A stretch of 63,788 bases of DNA from an uncultured Clostridia bacterium (GCA_947626575.1 CANQSR010000012.1:1-63788); one strand, 5' to 3'. Shown: positions 1 through 8,042, numbered from the stretch's first letter. A program made the numbers and translations. Notes: generated by a model not told the origin, from the sequence alone.

Positions 1-97
1 TATTATAGCACTTTTGAGAAAATTGTACAAATTTTTCAAATTCTTTCTTAAAATTATTTTTCTGAAATATTTTGATACAAGCGGGAAAGAATGTCTC

Positions 98-125
98 TTG
101 CATTCCTTGCGGCAGGGTGTATAAT
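98..125 (+). promoter_or_regulatory. sigma-A promoter of the nag operon
   Basis: TTGCAT (98-103), a 16 bp spacer and TATAAT (120-125). Transcription would start near 132, leaving a leader of about 13 nt that already contains the AGGAG ribosome site (134-138). The 97 bases before it are AT-rich and show no gene. Confidence 0.8.
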
Positions 126-144
126 GGTCGCAAAGGAGAAAAGT

Positions 145-1485
145 ATGATTCTGCCCAAACTCGATAAAAATTTTTATCCCATGATCGCGGCGCTCGCCGA
201 TTACAGGAAAACGCTCACGGGTCCCACCGACCGCGTGACGCTCGCCGTGGAGCGGGACGGCGGCTATAACCATCTCTATGCCCTCGACGTCTCCAAAGGG
301 GAGAGCGAACAAACTTACCGCATCGTCGAGCGCATCGCCAAGACCATGCTGTGGGTATGCGGGGGCTACCGCATCGGCATCCACGGCCCCCGTTGGCTGT
401 ATCTCCGCCTCAAAGAGGCGTATAGCCCCGCGGGGGAACGCGCCTTCGACGAGGCGTTCATGGCGGGCGTCTATGAAAGGCCCTTCGAGGTCGTTGAACT
501 TCACGAAGTCCCCGCCGAAAAGCGCGCCTGTGTGCAGGTGGGCGGCCACCTCGGCGGATGCCGCATCGGGTTCGATGCGGGCGGGAGCGACCGGAAGGTG
601 AGCGCGGTCATCGACGGCAAGCCCGTGTACAGCGAGGAGGTCGTCTGGCACCCCAAGACGGAGACCGATCCCCGCTATCACTACCGCGAGATCCTCACGG
701 CCATGCAGACGGCCGCCTCCAAGATGCCCCGCGTAGACTGCATCGGCGTCTCCTCGGCGGGGGTGTATATCGGGAACAAGATCATGGTCGCCTCGCTCTT
801 TCTGAACGTGGATAAGGCGAAATACGGCGACTACATCAAAAATATGTATCTCAACGTGGCGAAGGAGATGGGGGTCCCCATCGAGGTCGCCAACGACGGC
901 GACGTCACGGCGCTCGCGGGCAGCATGGAACTCGGCGAAGGCAGGGTCTTGGGGCTTGCCATGGGGACGAGCGAGGCGGCGGGGTATATCAACGCGGCGG
1001 GCGGCCTCAACGGCTGGCTCTCGGAGCTTGCCTTTGCGCCCGTGGATTTCCATCCTTCCGCTATGCGCGATGAGTGGAGCGGCGACCGCGGCGTGGGGTG
1101 CAAATACTTCTCGCAGGACGCCGTCATCAAACTCGCCGAATACGGCGGATTTGCGTTCGGGGAAGGCACGCCCGCCGAAAAGCTCAAAGTCATCCAGAAG
1201 CTGGCGGAGGAGGGGGACCCCCTCGCCGTGCAGGTATTCGAGGATATCGGCGTCTATCTTGCCCACACGCTCCCCTTCTATGCCCTGTTCTATGATATGA
1301 AGCACGTTCTGCTCCTCGGAAGAGTGATGAGCGGGAAGGGGGGCGATCTCGTGCTTGCCTCCTGCAAACGCGTGCTGGCGGCCGACCATCCCGCCTTTGC
1401 GGGGCTGGATATCGCCACGCCCGACGAAACTTCCCGCCGCGTGGGGCAGTCCGTCGCCGCGGCCTCCCTTTGCGCCGTCGGCTGA
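145..1485 (+). CDS. ROK/ASKHA-type sugar kinase of the amino-sugar operon
   Basis: A 446-residue protein of the ASKHA sugar-kinase fold. The phosphate-1 loop GFDAGGSD lies near residues 142-149, an SSAGVY strand follows, and VANDGD near residue 248 fits the ROK sugar-binding and catalytic Asp region. About 130 residues precede the kinase fold, making it longer than a typical ROK protein of about 300. The ROK zinc signature (CxCG..GC) is absent: the matching stretch reads SELAFAPVDF...DRGVGCKYF. The start at 145 is chosen because AAAGGAG lies 6 bases upstream; an in-frame ATG at 91 overlaps the promoter. It is followed by nagB and nagA, so phosphorylation of glucosamine, N-acetylglucosamine or a related sugar is inferred, not shown. 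Confidence 0.75.
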   Translation: MILPKLDKNFYPMIAALADYRKTLTGPTDRVTLAVERDGGYNHLYALDVSKGESEQTYRIVERIAKTMLWVCGGYRIGIHGPRWLYLRLKEAYSPAGERAFDEAFMAGVYERPFEVVELHEVPAEKRACVQVGGHLGGCRIGFDAGGSDRKVSAVIDGKPVYSEEVVWHPKTETDPRYHYREILTAMQTAASKMPRVDCIGVSSAGVYIGNKIMVASLFLNVDKAKYGDYIKNMYLNVAKEMGVPIEVANDGDVTALAGSMELGEGRVLGLAMGTSEAAGYINAAGGLNGWLSELAFAPVDFHPSAMRDEWSGDRGVGCKYFSQDAVIKLAEYGGFAFGEGTPAEKLKVIQKLAEEGDPLAVQVFEDIGVYLAHTLPFYALFYDMKHVLLLGRVMSGKGGDLVLASCKRVLAADHPAFAGLDIATPDETSRRVGQSVAAASLCAVG

Positions 1486-1556
1486 CCGTACAGACAGAAA
1501 ACGGGCATACCATGTCCGAAAGATATACGTCACATTCAACATCAGGAGGAAATTTC

Positions 1557-2279
1557 ATGAAAGTCGTTATCACAAAATCCTATGAAGAGATGAGCATGGA
1601 GGCCTTTTCGGTCATGCGCGCCGTCGTCACGGCCGAGCCTTCGGCGGTTTTGGGCCTCGCCACGGGTTCGACGCCCCTCGGCCTCTACCGTCTGATGGCC
1701 GAGGACCACCGCGAAAAGGGGACTTCCTACAAAAAAGTGCGCACGGTCAACCTCGATGAATACGTCGGCCTCGGCCCTGAGAGCGACCAGAGCTATGCCT
1801 ATTTCATGCGCGAAAATCTCTTCCGCCATCTCGATATCCCGCCTGAAAACACGCACATCGCCAACGGCAAGGCGGGAGATCTCGCGGCGGAGTGCCACCG
1901 CTATAACAGCTTGCTCGGACAGCTCCAACGGGATATCCAGATCCTTGGGATCGGGTCCAACGGCCACATTGCATTCAACGAACCGGGAACGCCCTTCGGC
2001 TCCGAGACGCATGTCGTCGCGCTGGCAGAGAGTACCATCCGCGATAACGCCCGTCTCTTCGCCCGTGCGGAGGACGTTCCGAGAAAGGCGCTCACCATGG
2101 GGCTGAAAAACATCATGCACGCAAAGAAGATCGTCATTCTCGCGAACGGCGCGAATAAGGCGGGGGCGGTGCGCGGACTCGTCTGCGGCGCCGTCACCGA
2201 ACAGCTCCCCGCAAGCGTTTTGCAATTGCACCCCGACTGCACGCTCATCGTGGACGAGGCGGCGGCTTCCCTTCTGTGA
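1557..2279 (+). CDS. nagB: glucosamine-6-phosphate deaminase
   Basis: A 240-residue cytoplasmic enzyme converting glucosamine 6-phosphate to fructose 6-phosphate and ammonia. Family motifs are all present: the phosphate loop LGLATGSTPLG (32-42), NLDEYVGL with catalytic Asp67 (65-72), and GIGSNGHIAFNEP (131-143) holding the active-site His and Glu. The start at 1557 follows AGGAGG at 1544-1549; an upstream in-frame extension has no ribosome site. It sits between the ROK kinase and nagA, and nagA begins 8 bases after its stop, so the three genes look like one transcript for amino-sugar catabolism. Length is normal for the family (about 240-265). Confidence 0.95.
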   Translation: MKVVITKSYEEMSMEAFSVMRAVVTAEPSAVLGLATGSTPLGLYRLMAEDHREKGTSYKKVRTVNLDEYVGLGPESDQSYAYFMRENLFRHLDIPPENTHIANGKAGDLAAECHRYNSLLGQLQRDIQILGIGSNGHIAFNEPGTPFGSETHVVALAESTIRDNARLFARAEDVPRKALTMGLKNIMHAKKIVILANGANKAGAVRGLVCGAVTEQLPASVLQLHPDCTLIVDEAAASLL

Positions 2280-2287
2280 GGCAGACC

Positions 2288-3430
2288 ATGAAGAAATTTG
2301 TGAATGCGGCCGTCTATGTGGACGGTTGCGGCATCAAGCGGACGGACCTCGTATTCGACGGGACGATCCGCTCCGTCGGCGGCGACGCCCCCGATGCGGA
2401 AACTCTGCCGCTCCCCGCCGGGGCGGTCGTGCTGCCCGCCTTCATCGACGAGCATATCCACGGCGCGGGCGGCGCAGACGCCATGGACGGCACCCATGCC
2501 GCGCTCGCGACGGTCGCAAAGACGCTCGCGGCCGAGGGGACGGGGGCCTTTCTCGCCACCACGATGACGCAAAGTCCTGAAAACATCGCGCGCGCCGTCT
2601 CGGCCGCGGGGGAATTTATCAAACATCCCGCCGGCGGCGCACGGCTTTTGGGCGTCCACTTGGAGGGACCCTTCATCGCGGCGGCATACAAGGGCGCGCA
2701 GCCGCTTGAATACGTCGCGCGGCCCTCCGCGGAGACGTTTGACAAGTACCAAAGGGCGGCGGGCGGATGTATCCGCATCGTCACGCTGGCTCCCGAAGCG
2801 GAAGGGGCGTTGGCGCTCATCGGGCATCTGAAAGAGCGGGGCGTCATCGCCTCGGTCGGCCATTCGGGCGCGAAGTATGGGGAGGTCGCCGCGGCCATAG
2901 AGGCGGGGGCGACGCACGTCACCCACACTTACAACGCGCAGACGCCCCTGCATCACAGGGAGGCGGGGGTCGTGGGAAGCGCCATGCTCTTTGACGAACT
3001 CTCCTGCGAACTCATTGCCGACTGCATCCACGTCTCTGTCCCCGCGATGCGGCTTCTCGTGAAGAACAAGCCGAAAAACCGCCTCATTCTGATCACAGAC
3101 GCCATCCGCGCAAAGGGGTTGGGGGATTGCGTGAGCGAACTCGGCGGACAGACGGTATATGTGAAGGGCGGCGAGGCGCGCCTTGCGGACGGCACGCTCG
3201 CGGGCAGCGTTCTGAAAATGAACCGCGCCGTGCAAAATTTGGTGGAAAAGGTGGGCGTGGCGTTTACGGACGCCGTGGACTGCGCGACCAAAAACCCCGC
3301 GACCGATTTAGGCATCTTCGGGGAGACGGGCAGTATCCGCGCGGGCAAGCGTGCGGATTTCACCGTTTTAGACGCGGAGTACAACGTACTTTTGACGATC
3401 GTCGGCGGCGAGATCGTCTATCGCGCGTAA
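2288..3430 (+). CDS. nagA: N-acetylglucosamine-6-phosphate deacetylase
   Basis: A 380-residue amidohydrolase removing acetate from N-acetylglucosamine 6-phosphate and feeding NagB. Visible motifs are the metal motif HIHGAGG (56-62), HLEGPF with the conserved metal-binding Glu, GHSGA, a THTYNAQTPLHHR segment (family form THLYNAM..) and LITDAI with the catalytic Asp. The ATG at 2288 is preferred over the GTG at 2276 because GTGAGG (2276-2281) lies just before it. The gene closes the operon; no classical terminator follows, and a repeat-rich gap begins within 40 bases of the stop. Confidence 0.95.
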   Translation: MKKFVNAAVYVDGCGIKRTDLVFDGTIRSVGGDAPDAETLPLPAGAVVLPAFIDEHIHGAGGADAMDGTHAALATVAKTLAAEGTGAFLATTMTQSPENIARAVSAAGEFIKHPAGGARLLGVHLEGPFIAAAYKGAQPLEYVARPSAETFDKYQRAAGGCIRIVTLAPEAEGALALIGHLKERGVIASVGHSGAKYGEVAAAIEAGATHVTHTYNAQTPLHHREAGVVGSAMLFDELSCELIADCIHVSVPAMRLLVKNKPKNRLILITDAIRAKGLGDCVSELGGQTVYVKGGEARLADGTLAGSVLKMNRAVQNLVEKVGVAFTDAVDCATKNPATDLGIFGETGSIRAGKRADFTVLDAEYNVLLTIVGGEIVYRA

Positions 3431-3465
3431 CCTTTGCGGCTCCAAGAGGGGGCCAAGGCGAGCCT

Positions 3466-3840
3466 CCCCCTTTATACCTGAGGGGGGAGGATGTCACGGC
3501 TATGCCGTGACAGGTAGGGGGTGAAAGGCGCGCGCCCATTCGTCATTGCGAACGCCGCATTTCTATTGTTATCAAAGGCGGCACGAGCGCGTAGCGCGAA
3601 GTAACGAAGTGAGGAACTGCCAACGCGTCATTCCGACGACCAACGGGAGGAGGAATCTCGGCCCTTTGAGATTTCTCACCCCTTCGGGGTTCGAAATGAC
3701 GTGCGTGGTGGCTTGGCGCCCCTAAGAGGGGCGCCAAGTCCTCAGTCACGCAAGGCGCCTACCCTCTCCTTGGGGAGAGGGGTAGGGGAGTGGGGGGTAA
3801 ATCCGTCACCCTGAGCCTGCCGAAGGGTCACATCATTTTG
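3466..3840. repeat. intergenic repeat island A (R1, R2, R3, R9)
   Basis: No gene seen. It holds an R2 C/G-rich palindrome (3468-3490), an R9 palindrome TGTCACGGC-TAT-GCCGTGACA (3492-3512), an R1 imperfect inverted repeat running from CGTCATTCCGA to CGAAATGACGTG (3626-3702), a second R2-type hairpin (3764-3781) and an R3 element CCCTGAGCCTGCCGAAGGGT (3810-3829). The same families recur in most other gaps of this window. Confidence 0.8.
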
Positions 3841-3872
3841 AGAGAATCCTCACGGGGCGAAGTAAGAAGAAC

Positions 3873-3900
3873 AAATCGGGATCGAAGTCCCGATTTTTTT
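3873..3900 (+). terminator. intrinsic terminator before the AbrB/ABC operon
   Basis: Nine-base-pair stem AAATCGGGA / TCCCGATTT with loop TCGAAG, followed by a T run. It insulates the downstream operon from island A. Confidence 0.85.
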
Positions 3901-3911
3901 CTTGATTTTGC

Positions 3912-3938
3912 TTGACAGGCCGATTGGAAAAGTAATAC
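3912..3938 (+). promoter_or_regulatory. promoter of the AbrB/ABC operon
   Basis: Consensus TTGACA (3912-3917) with a weak -10 TAATAC (3933-3938) at a 15 bp spacing; ATACTT two bases further on gives 17 bp. The poor -10 suggests a regulated promoter. Confidence 0.6.
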
Positions 3939-3953
3939 TTTTAGGAGTTATAT

Positions 3954-4172
3954 ATGGAAACCTTTTCCGAAGGCAAATATCTTGCGACGGTCAAAATCGG
4001 TCCCAAGGGGCAGATCGTCATTCCCAAAGAGGTGCGCGATATGTTCGCACTGCACGCGGGCGACGCGCTCCTGCTCATGGCGGACAAAAATCAAGGCATC
4101 GCTCTGCAACCGTTTTCGTATGCGGAGTCCTTTTGGAATGCCGTGAAACAAATCAAAGATGAGGACAAATGA
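3954..4172 (+). CDS. SpoVT-AbrB-type swapped-hairpin DNA-binding protein
   Basis: A 72-residue regulator whose residues 8-55 (VKIGPKGQIVIPKEVRDMF...) match the AbrB/MazE swapped-hairpin fold. The rest is a short helical tail. The start at 3954 follows AGGAG at 3943-3947. Its stop overlaps the ATG of the ABC ATPase in an ATGA junction, so the two are translationally coupled and it probably autoregulates the exporter operon. Small ABC exporter operons in this phylum usually carry a GntR/YtrA-type repressor here; an AbrB-type protein is less usual. Confidence 0.85.
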   Translation: METFSEGKYLATVKIGPKGQIVIPKEVRDMFALHAGDALLLMADKNQGIALQPFSYAESFWNAVKQIKDEDK

Positions 4173-4999
4173 CCTTGCGCGCGCTCGAAGTTGAAAACTT
4201 GAAAAAGGTCTATCCGGATTTTACGCTTGGCGGCATTTCTTTCGCGGTGGAAACGGGGCAAATCGCAGGACTGATCGGCAGGAACGGCGCGGGAAAGAGT
4301 ACCACGCTCAAATCCATCATGCGGCTGATTTCTTCCGAAGGGACGGTCAAAGTGTTCGGGAAGGACTTTTCGGAGGATGAAGGCGCAGTCAAGGAGCTTT
4401 TGGGCTATGTCGGCGGCGGGTTCCGGTTCTATCCGAATAAAACTCTCTCCGCCGTTGCAAAGGCGGTCGCGGGGTTTTATCCGCATTGGGACAAAGAGGC
4501 GTTTACGCGTTACTGCGAAGAGTACGCGCTTGTCCTTTCAAAAAAGGTGCGCGAACTTTCCGAGGGCATGAAGATCAAATTTTCGCTCGCGCTCGCCCTT
4601 TCGCACGGGGCAAAATTGCTTCTTTTGGACGAGCCGACGAGCGGGCTGGATCCGCTCTCGCGCGAAGATTTTTGCGATACGCTCCTCTCCCTCAAAAGGC
4701 AGGGCGTGACCATATTGTTTTCCACGCATATCACGTCCGACCTCATGCGCGTCGCCGACCAAATTCTCTATTTATCGGACGGCACGCTCCTTGCCGATGA
4801 GCCGACCGCAAAACTCGTCAAGCGGTATCGGGTCCAAACCTTTGCCTCGTTTGAGGAAGCGGGCGCGGCGCACGCGATGGGCGTAAAGGGCGTAAAAGAC
4901 GGGTTCGAGGGTTTGGTCGCGGGAACAGAAGAGGGGCGGGAAGCCACCCTCGACGAGATCATGATACATCTCGAATACGCAAAAAAGGAGACGGCATGA
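4169..4999 (+). CDS. ABC transporter ATP-binding protein
   Basis: A 276-residue ATPase of an ABC-2 type exporter. Walker A GRNGAGKST is at 37-45, Walker B LLLLDEPTSGLD follows the signature, and the H-loop is STHI. The signature reads LSEGM instead of LSGGQ, a variation known in YtrB/BcrA-like ATPases. It starts inside the stop of the AbrB gene and its own stop overlaps the permease start, so the three-gene unit is tightly coupled. Substrate unknown; peptide or antibiotic export or lipid handling are typical for the class. Confidence 0.9.
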   Translation: MTLRALEVENLKKVYPDFTLGGISFAVETGQIAGLIGRNGAGKSTTLKSIMRLISSEGTVKVFGKDFSEDEGAVKELLGYVGGGFRFYPNKTLSAVAKAVAGFYPHWDKEAFTRYCEEYALVLSKKVRELSEGMKIKFSLALALSHGAKLLLLDEPTSGLDPLSREDFCDTLLSLKRQGVTILFSTHITSDLMRVADQILYLSDGTLLADEPTAKLVKRYRVQTFASFEEAGAAHAMGVKGVKDGFEGLVAGTEEGREATLDEIMIHLEYAKKETA

Positions 5000-5646
5000 A
5001 AGCGCTCATTAAGAAAGAATTTTCCCTCTGTCTGCATCCGACGGCATTCGTCTTTCTGACTTTTGCGGCGCTCACCTTTGTGCCGAATTACCCTTATGAA
5101 GTGATCTTCTTCTTTTCGGGGCTGTCGGTTTTCTTCATCTCTTTGTCGGCGCGGGAGAACGGGGATTTCGCGTTTACCTGTTCGCTCCCCGTCAAAAAAC
5201 GGGATGTGCCGCTCGCGCGTATCATAGTCGCCGCCACGTTTCAATGCGCGCTCCTACTTTTGACGGCCGTTTGTATCGCCATAAAACAGACGCTGCTCCC
5301 CGATGAAATGCGCATCAATCTTGCGGGCAACAGCGCAAATCTCGCCTTTTGCGGGTTCGGCGCGCTCGTCTTGGGCGCATTCAACCTCACGTTTTTCCCT
5401 CTGCATTACCGTGACCCGCATAAAGTCGGCGTCCCGTTTGTGATCTCATCGGCGGTGCAGTTCGCCCTCATCGGCTGTTTGGTAGCGTTGCGGCATTTGC
5501 CGTTTTACGCGCCGCTTGTCTCGCCCGATCCCGCGAATTTGGGCGTAAAACTCGCCGTTTTGCTTGGGGGACTTCTTTTCTATGCGGGCATGACGGCGTG
5601 CGCCGCGATGCTTTCCATGAGAAAGTTCGAAAAGGCGGAGCTATGA
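4996..5646 (+). CDS. ABC-2 type permease subunit
   Basis: A 216-residue hydrophobic protein with about six predicted transmembrane segments (for example around residues 15-32, 34-50, 75-92, 110-130, 145-165 and 180-205). It overlaps the ATPase gene by an ATGA junction. The KKEFSLCL start and SLPVKKRDVPLAR loop after the second segment are typical of small ABC-2 permeases paired with YtrB-like ATPases. It forms the membrane part of the exporter; no substrate can be read from sequence. Confidence 0.8.
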   Translation: MKALIKKEFSLCLHPTAFVFLTFAALTFVPNYPYEVIFFFSGLSVFFISLSARENGDFAFTCSLPVKKRDVPLARIIVAATFQCALLLLTAVCIAIKQTLLPDEMRINLAGNSANLAFCGFGALVLGAFNLTFFPLHYRDPHKVGVPFVISSAVQFALIGCLVALRHLPFYAPLVSPDPANLGVKLAVLLGGLLFYAGMTACAAMLSMRKFEKAEL

Positions 5647-5706
5647 TCGTGCGCAAGTACGCCGTATTTTATCCATAATCATGCGCCCGCGCGCATAAAA
5701 TGAGAT

Positions 5707-6390
5707 ATGCGATCTCATATGCGCCACGGCGGCACGGTTTTCGTTGCCGCGCTGCTCATCTTCATCGCCGCCCTGAGTTTCTTTGTCGGCGCGTTCGAAT
5801 GGAACGGAAAGAGTACGGTGAGGCTCGCCCTCACCTATCATTTTCTCGTCGTGCGCTGTGAGAGCGCAACGGTGGGCGCCGTCGCGGGCGAGGCATACCT
5901 TGCGGGCGGGGCCGGGTATCTGTTGGAAAATGAGAACCTCGTGGTGCTGGCTGGGTACTACCGCAAAGAGGACGCGGCATACGTAGGGGATACCATGTCC
6001 GCGAACGGGGTCGAGGTAAGCATCCTTACGTGCACGTTGGACGATTTTTCCACGGGCCGCGAACACGCCGCCGAGAGGGCCGCCGTGGAGGGCAATCTGA
6101 AAACGCTCGACGCCGTCTCCCGCCTGCTCTTCGATGCCGCCAACGGCCTCGAACGCGGGAGCATGTCGCAGGAGGAGGCGCGTACTGCGGTGCGCGGCGC
6201 GGCCGATTCGCTCAAAGGCCTTGCCGAGGGGAACGGCGGGGAGTATTTCGGGCTTTGGAATGTGGAGCTTCTCCGCGGGCAACGCCGCGCGCGGGAGCTT
6301 TCTTCGGGGCTGATGTTCGCGAAGGACTTGCGGTATTTGCAGGTCTCGCTGCTCTTTACAATTTTGCGCGCGCCCGCTTATTTCAGTTAA
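5707..6390 (+). CDS. membrane-anchored protein with a SPOR-like segment
   Basis: A 227-residue protein with one N-terminal transmembrane segment (residues 9-28) and an outside remainder. Residues 35-110 (YHFLVVRCESATVG..., then LVVLAGYYRKEDAAYV...) have the strand-helix-strand pattern of SPOR-like peptidoglycan-binding domains; the rest is helical. This is pattern reading, not a family match. The start is uncertain (ATG at 5707 or 5719; no clear ribosome site). It lies 60 bases after the ABC operon and could be read from it. No function is assigned. Confidence 0.55.
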   Translation: MRSHMRHGGTVFVAALLIFIAALSFFVGAFEWNGKSTVRLALTYHFLVVRCESATVGAVAGEAYLAGGAGYLLENENLVVLAGYYRKEDAAYVGDTMSANGVEVSILTCTLDDFSTGREHAAERAAVEGNLKTLDAVSRLLFDAANGLERGSMSQEEARTAVRGAADSLKGLAEGNGGEYFGLWNVELLRGQRRARELSSGLMFAKDLRYLQVSLLFTILRAPAYFS

Positions 6391-6397
6391 AAAATTC

Positions 6398-6426
6398 TTG
6401 TCTTTTCCGTATAAAAAGGTTATAAT
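6398..6426 (+). promoter_or_regulatory. sigma-A promoter, predicted leaderless start
   Basis: TTGTCT (6398-6403), 17 bp spacer, TATAAT (6421-6426). The ATG at 6433 is exactly where transcription should begin, seven bases after the -10, and there is no room for a Shine-Dalgarno site. Confidence 0.85.
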
Positions 6427-6432
6427 AGAGGC

Positions 6433-7335
6433 ATGAAATGCCTGTTTCTCTACAACCCGAACAGCGGGAAAGGCACGATACGGCGCAAGCTGAAATACAT
6501 TCAAAGGCGTCTCGGAAGCGTTTACGAGGTGGAAACGGCCGCAACGAAGAGCGCGGAGGACCTCGAAGAGCGCGTCAGAAGCGGGGCTTCCGCATTCGAT
6601 CTCATTGTTTTTTCGGGCGGGGACGGCACGTTCAACAACGTCTTGCAGGGCCTCGGCGGGCAGGATGTGCAACTCGGCTATCTCCCCGCGGGGACGGCGA
6701 ACGATGTTGCGCGCTCGCTCGGCATTCCGCGTTCGGTGCGCGGCGCGCTCGACGTCATCCTGAAAGGCAGGAGCGAACAGCTCGACTGTATGCGGGTAAA
6801 CGGGTCGCGGTATGCGATGTATGTGGCGGCGGCGGGTTCGCTGACGTGCGTGACGTATGAGACGCCGCAGACCCATAAAAAACTGCTCGGATGGTTTGCA
6901 TACTTTTTCCGCGGGCTTGCGCGCAACATGAAGCTCGAAGTGTTTCCCATCGAGGGGGAATGCGGGGAGCGGCAGTTCAAAACGGACGGCGTGCTTGCGT
7001 TTGTATTGAACGGCAGGTCGCTCGCGGGCTTTCCCGTAAACAAGGAAGCGAGTATGCAGGACGGCATGCTCGAACTCGTTTTGATCAAGCAGGCGAAGCG
7101 TCCGAATTTTTTCCAGAGGATCGGCGCGTACTTTTCCCTTGCGGCCTTCATGGTCGTGGGGATCAAGGTCAAAAAGAAGGATATCGACGTCATGCGGGGG
7201 GACCATGTCCGCATCCGCACCTCACGGGAGCTTGTTTGGGACCTCGACGGGGAAGAGGGGCCTGCGGGCGACCTCGACGTAGAAGTGTTGCGGCGCAGGG
7301 TGCGGCTGTTTGTTCCGAAAAAGAAGAAGGTATAG
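6433..7335 (+). CDS. diacylglycerol-kinase-family lipid kinase (YegS/BmrU type)
   Basis: A 300-residue protein with the catalytic fold of the DAGK_cat family. It opens with LYNPNSGKG (phosphate-binding), has SGGDGTFNNVL near residues 59-69 (GGDGT nucleotide motif) and PAGTANDVARSLG near residue 84, followed by the usual beta-rich C-terminal lobe. Members phosphorylate diacylglycerol or related lipids at the inner membrane face; the exact substrate is not readable. The transcript is predicted to be leaderless. Basic residues (KKKKV) end the protein, which may help membrane contact. Confidence 0.9.
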   Translation: MKCLFLYNPNSGKGTIRRKLKYIQRRLGSVYEVETAATKSAEDLEERVRSGASAFDLIVFSGGDGTFNNVLQGLGGQDVQLGYLPAGTANDVARSLGIPRSVRGALDVILKGRSEQLDCMRVNGSRYAMYVAAAGSLTCVTYETPQTHKKLLGWFAYFFRGLARNMKLEVFPIEGECGERQFKTDGVLAFVLNGRSLAGFPVNKEASMQDGMLELVLIKQAKRPNFFQRIGAYFSLAAFMVVGIKVKKKDIDVMRGDHVRIRTSRELVWDLDGEEGPAGDLDVEVLRRRVRLFVPKKKKV

Positions 7336-7383
7336 AGGAACTGAAAAAAAATAAGCAAAAATCAATTTCGGCATGAAAATTGC

Positions 7384-7412
7384 TTGCATTTTGCCGCGGA
7401 TCCTCCTATAAT
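7384..7412 (+). promoter_or_regulatory. promoter of the tRNA-Thr gene
   Basis: TTGCAT (7384-7389), 17 bp, TATAAT (7407-7412). The predicted transcript starts near 7419 and carries a GC-rich 5' leader of about 75 nt before the mature tRNA. Confidence 0.8.
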
Positions 7413-7494
7413 AGAGGGGTATTGTGAGCGCAGGTCATGTGATGCGGCCGCCGTGCGGCGCCGTGATGCGGCGCTTGAAGGACATTGATTTCAT

Positions 7495-7570
7495 GCTACT
7501 GTGGCTCAGTCGGTAGAGCAGCTGATTCGTAATCAGCAGGTCGCCGGTTCAAGTCCGGCCAGTAGCTCCA
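7495..7570 (+). tRNA. tRNA-Thr (anticodon CGT)
   Basis: A full cloverleaf: acceptor GCTACTG/CAGTAGC (7495-7501 with 7560-7566), D arm 7504-7519, anticodon stem GCTGA/TCAGC with loop TTCGTAA (anticodon CGT at 7528-7530, reading ACG), variable bases 7538-7542, T arm GCCGG-TTCAAGT-CCGGC (7543-7559), discriminator T7567 and encoded CCA (7568-7570). It is the intact anchor of the repeat array that follows. Confidence 0.95.
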
Positions 7571-7608
7571 AAAAAGCGAGGCAAGAAAAATCTTGCCTCG
7601 CTTTTTTG
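7571..7608 (+). terminator. terminator of tRNA-Thr
   Basis: Long perfect stem (AAAAAGCGAGGCAAGA with TCTTGCCTCGCTTTTT) around a short A-rich loop, ending in a T run; it starts directly after the encoded CCA. Confidence 0.9.
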
Positions 7609-7623
7609 CAATTACGGGTTATA

Positions 7624-7797
7624 CTTGAACCGTCATAGACCTGCTGATTAAAAGAGAGGGGCCCCGAAAAATGATTGGAAAAAGCGACGAGGGGGGGATA
7701 TAAAACATTGGAGCAATCATTTTTTGGGGAGGACAAAAGGTCGCCGGTTCAAGTCCGCGTGAAACCATGGGGTGCAGAGAAGATATCGGTAGCTCCA
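7624..7797 (+). repeat. tRNA-derived composite repeat, unit 1
   Basis: The left end (7624-7650) is an inverted near-copy of the tRNA-Thr region from anticodon stem to T arm (CTTGAACCG-tcata-GACCTGCTGATTA). A nested inverted repeat follows: CCCCGAAAAATGATTG (7662-7677) pairing with CAATCATTTTTTGGGG (7714-7729). The right end, AGGTCGCCGGTTCAAGTCCG (7738-7757), is a direct copy of the tRNA variable and T arm. A short GTAGCTCCA acceptor remnant closes it (7789-7797). No gene inside. Confidence 0.85.
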
Positions 7798-7800
7798 AAC

Positions 7801-7834
7801 CCCGCCGCGAGGCTGTTGCCTCGCGGCGGGATTT
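7801..7834 (+). terminator. hairpin after unit 1
   Basis: Perfect 13 bp stem (7801-7813 with 7818-7830) with loop TGTT followed by ATTTTA. Its position right after a tRNA 3' end mirrors the terminator of the intact tRNA. Confidence 0.65.
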
Positions 7835-7850
7835 TACGTTAAGGGTCGCG

Positions 7851-7997
7851 CTTGAACCGTCATAGACCTGCTGATTAAAAGAAGGGGGGACCCCGAAAAA
7901 TGATTGAAAAAGACGGATGGGGGGATATAAAACATTGGAGCAATCATTTTTTGGGGAGGACAAAAGGTCGCCGGTTCAAGTCCGGCTAGTAGCGCCA
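7851..7997 (+). repeat. tRNA-derived composite repeat, unit 2
   Basis: Same organisation as unit 1. The inverted tRNA segment 7851-7877 is identical to that of unit 1; inner arms are 7891-7906 and 7941-7956; the direct tRNA 3' copy is longer (7965-7997), running through the T arm and acceptor to CCA with CTAGTAGCGCCA in place of CCAGTAGCTCCA. Confidence 0.85.
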
Positions 7998-7999
7998 CT

Positions 8000-8042
8000 A
8001 ATAACGCAAGTCGAACCTTAGAGTTTGACTTGCGTTATTTTT
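8000..8042 (+). terminator. terminator after unit 2
   Basis: Perfect 13 bp stem AATAACGCAAGTC (8000-8012) / GACTTGCGTTATT (8027-8039) followed by T residues; again immediately 3' of a tRNA end remnant. Confidence 0.8.

Noticed and set aside
7533..7963. Minus-strand frames over the tRNA-Thr region (products with PLSFNQQVYDGS and GLEPATC)
   Set aside because: They are antisense translations of the tRNA and its repeat units; the same peptide repeats because the DNA repeats.
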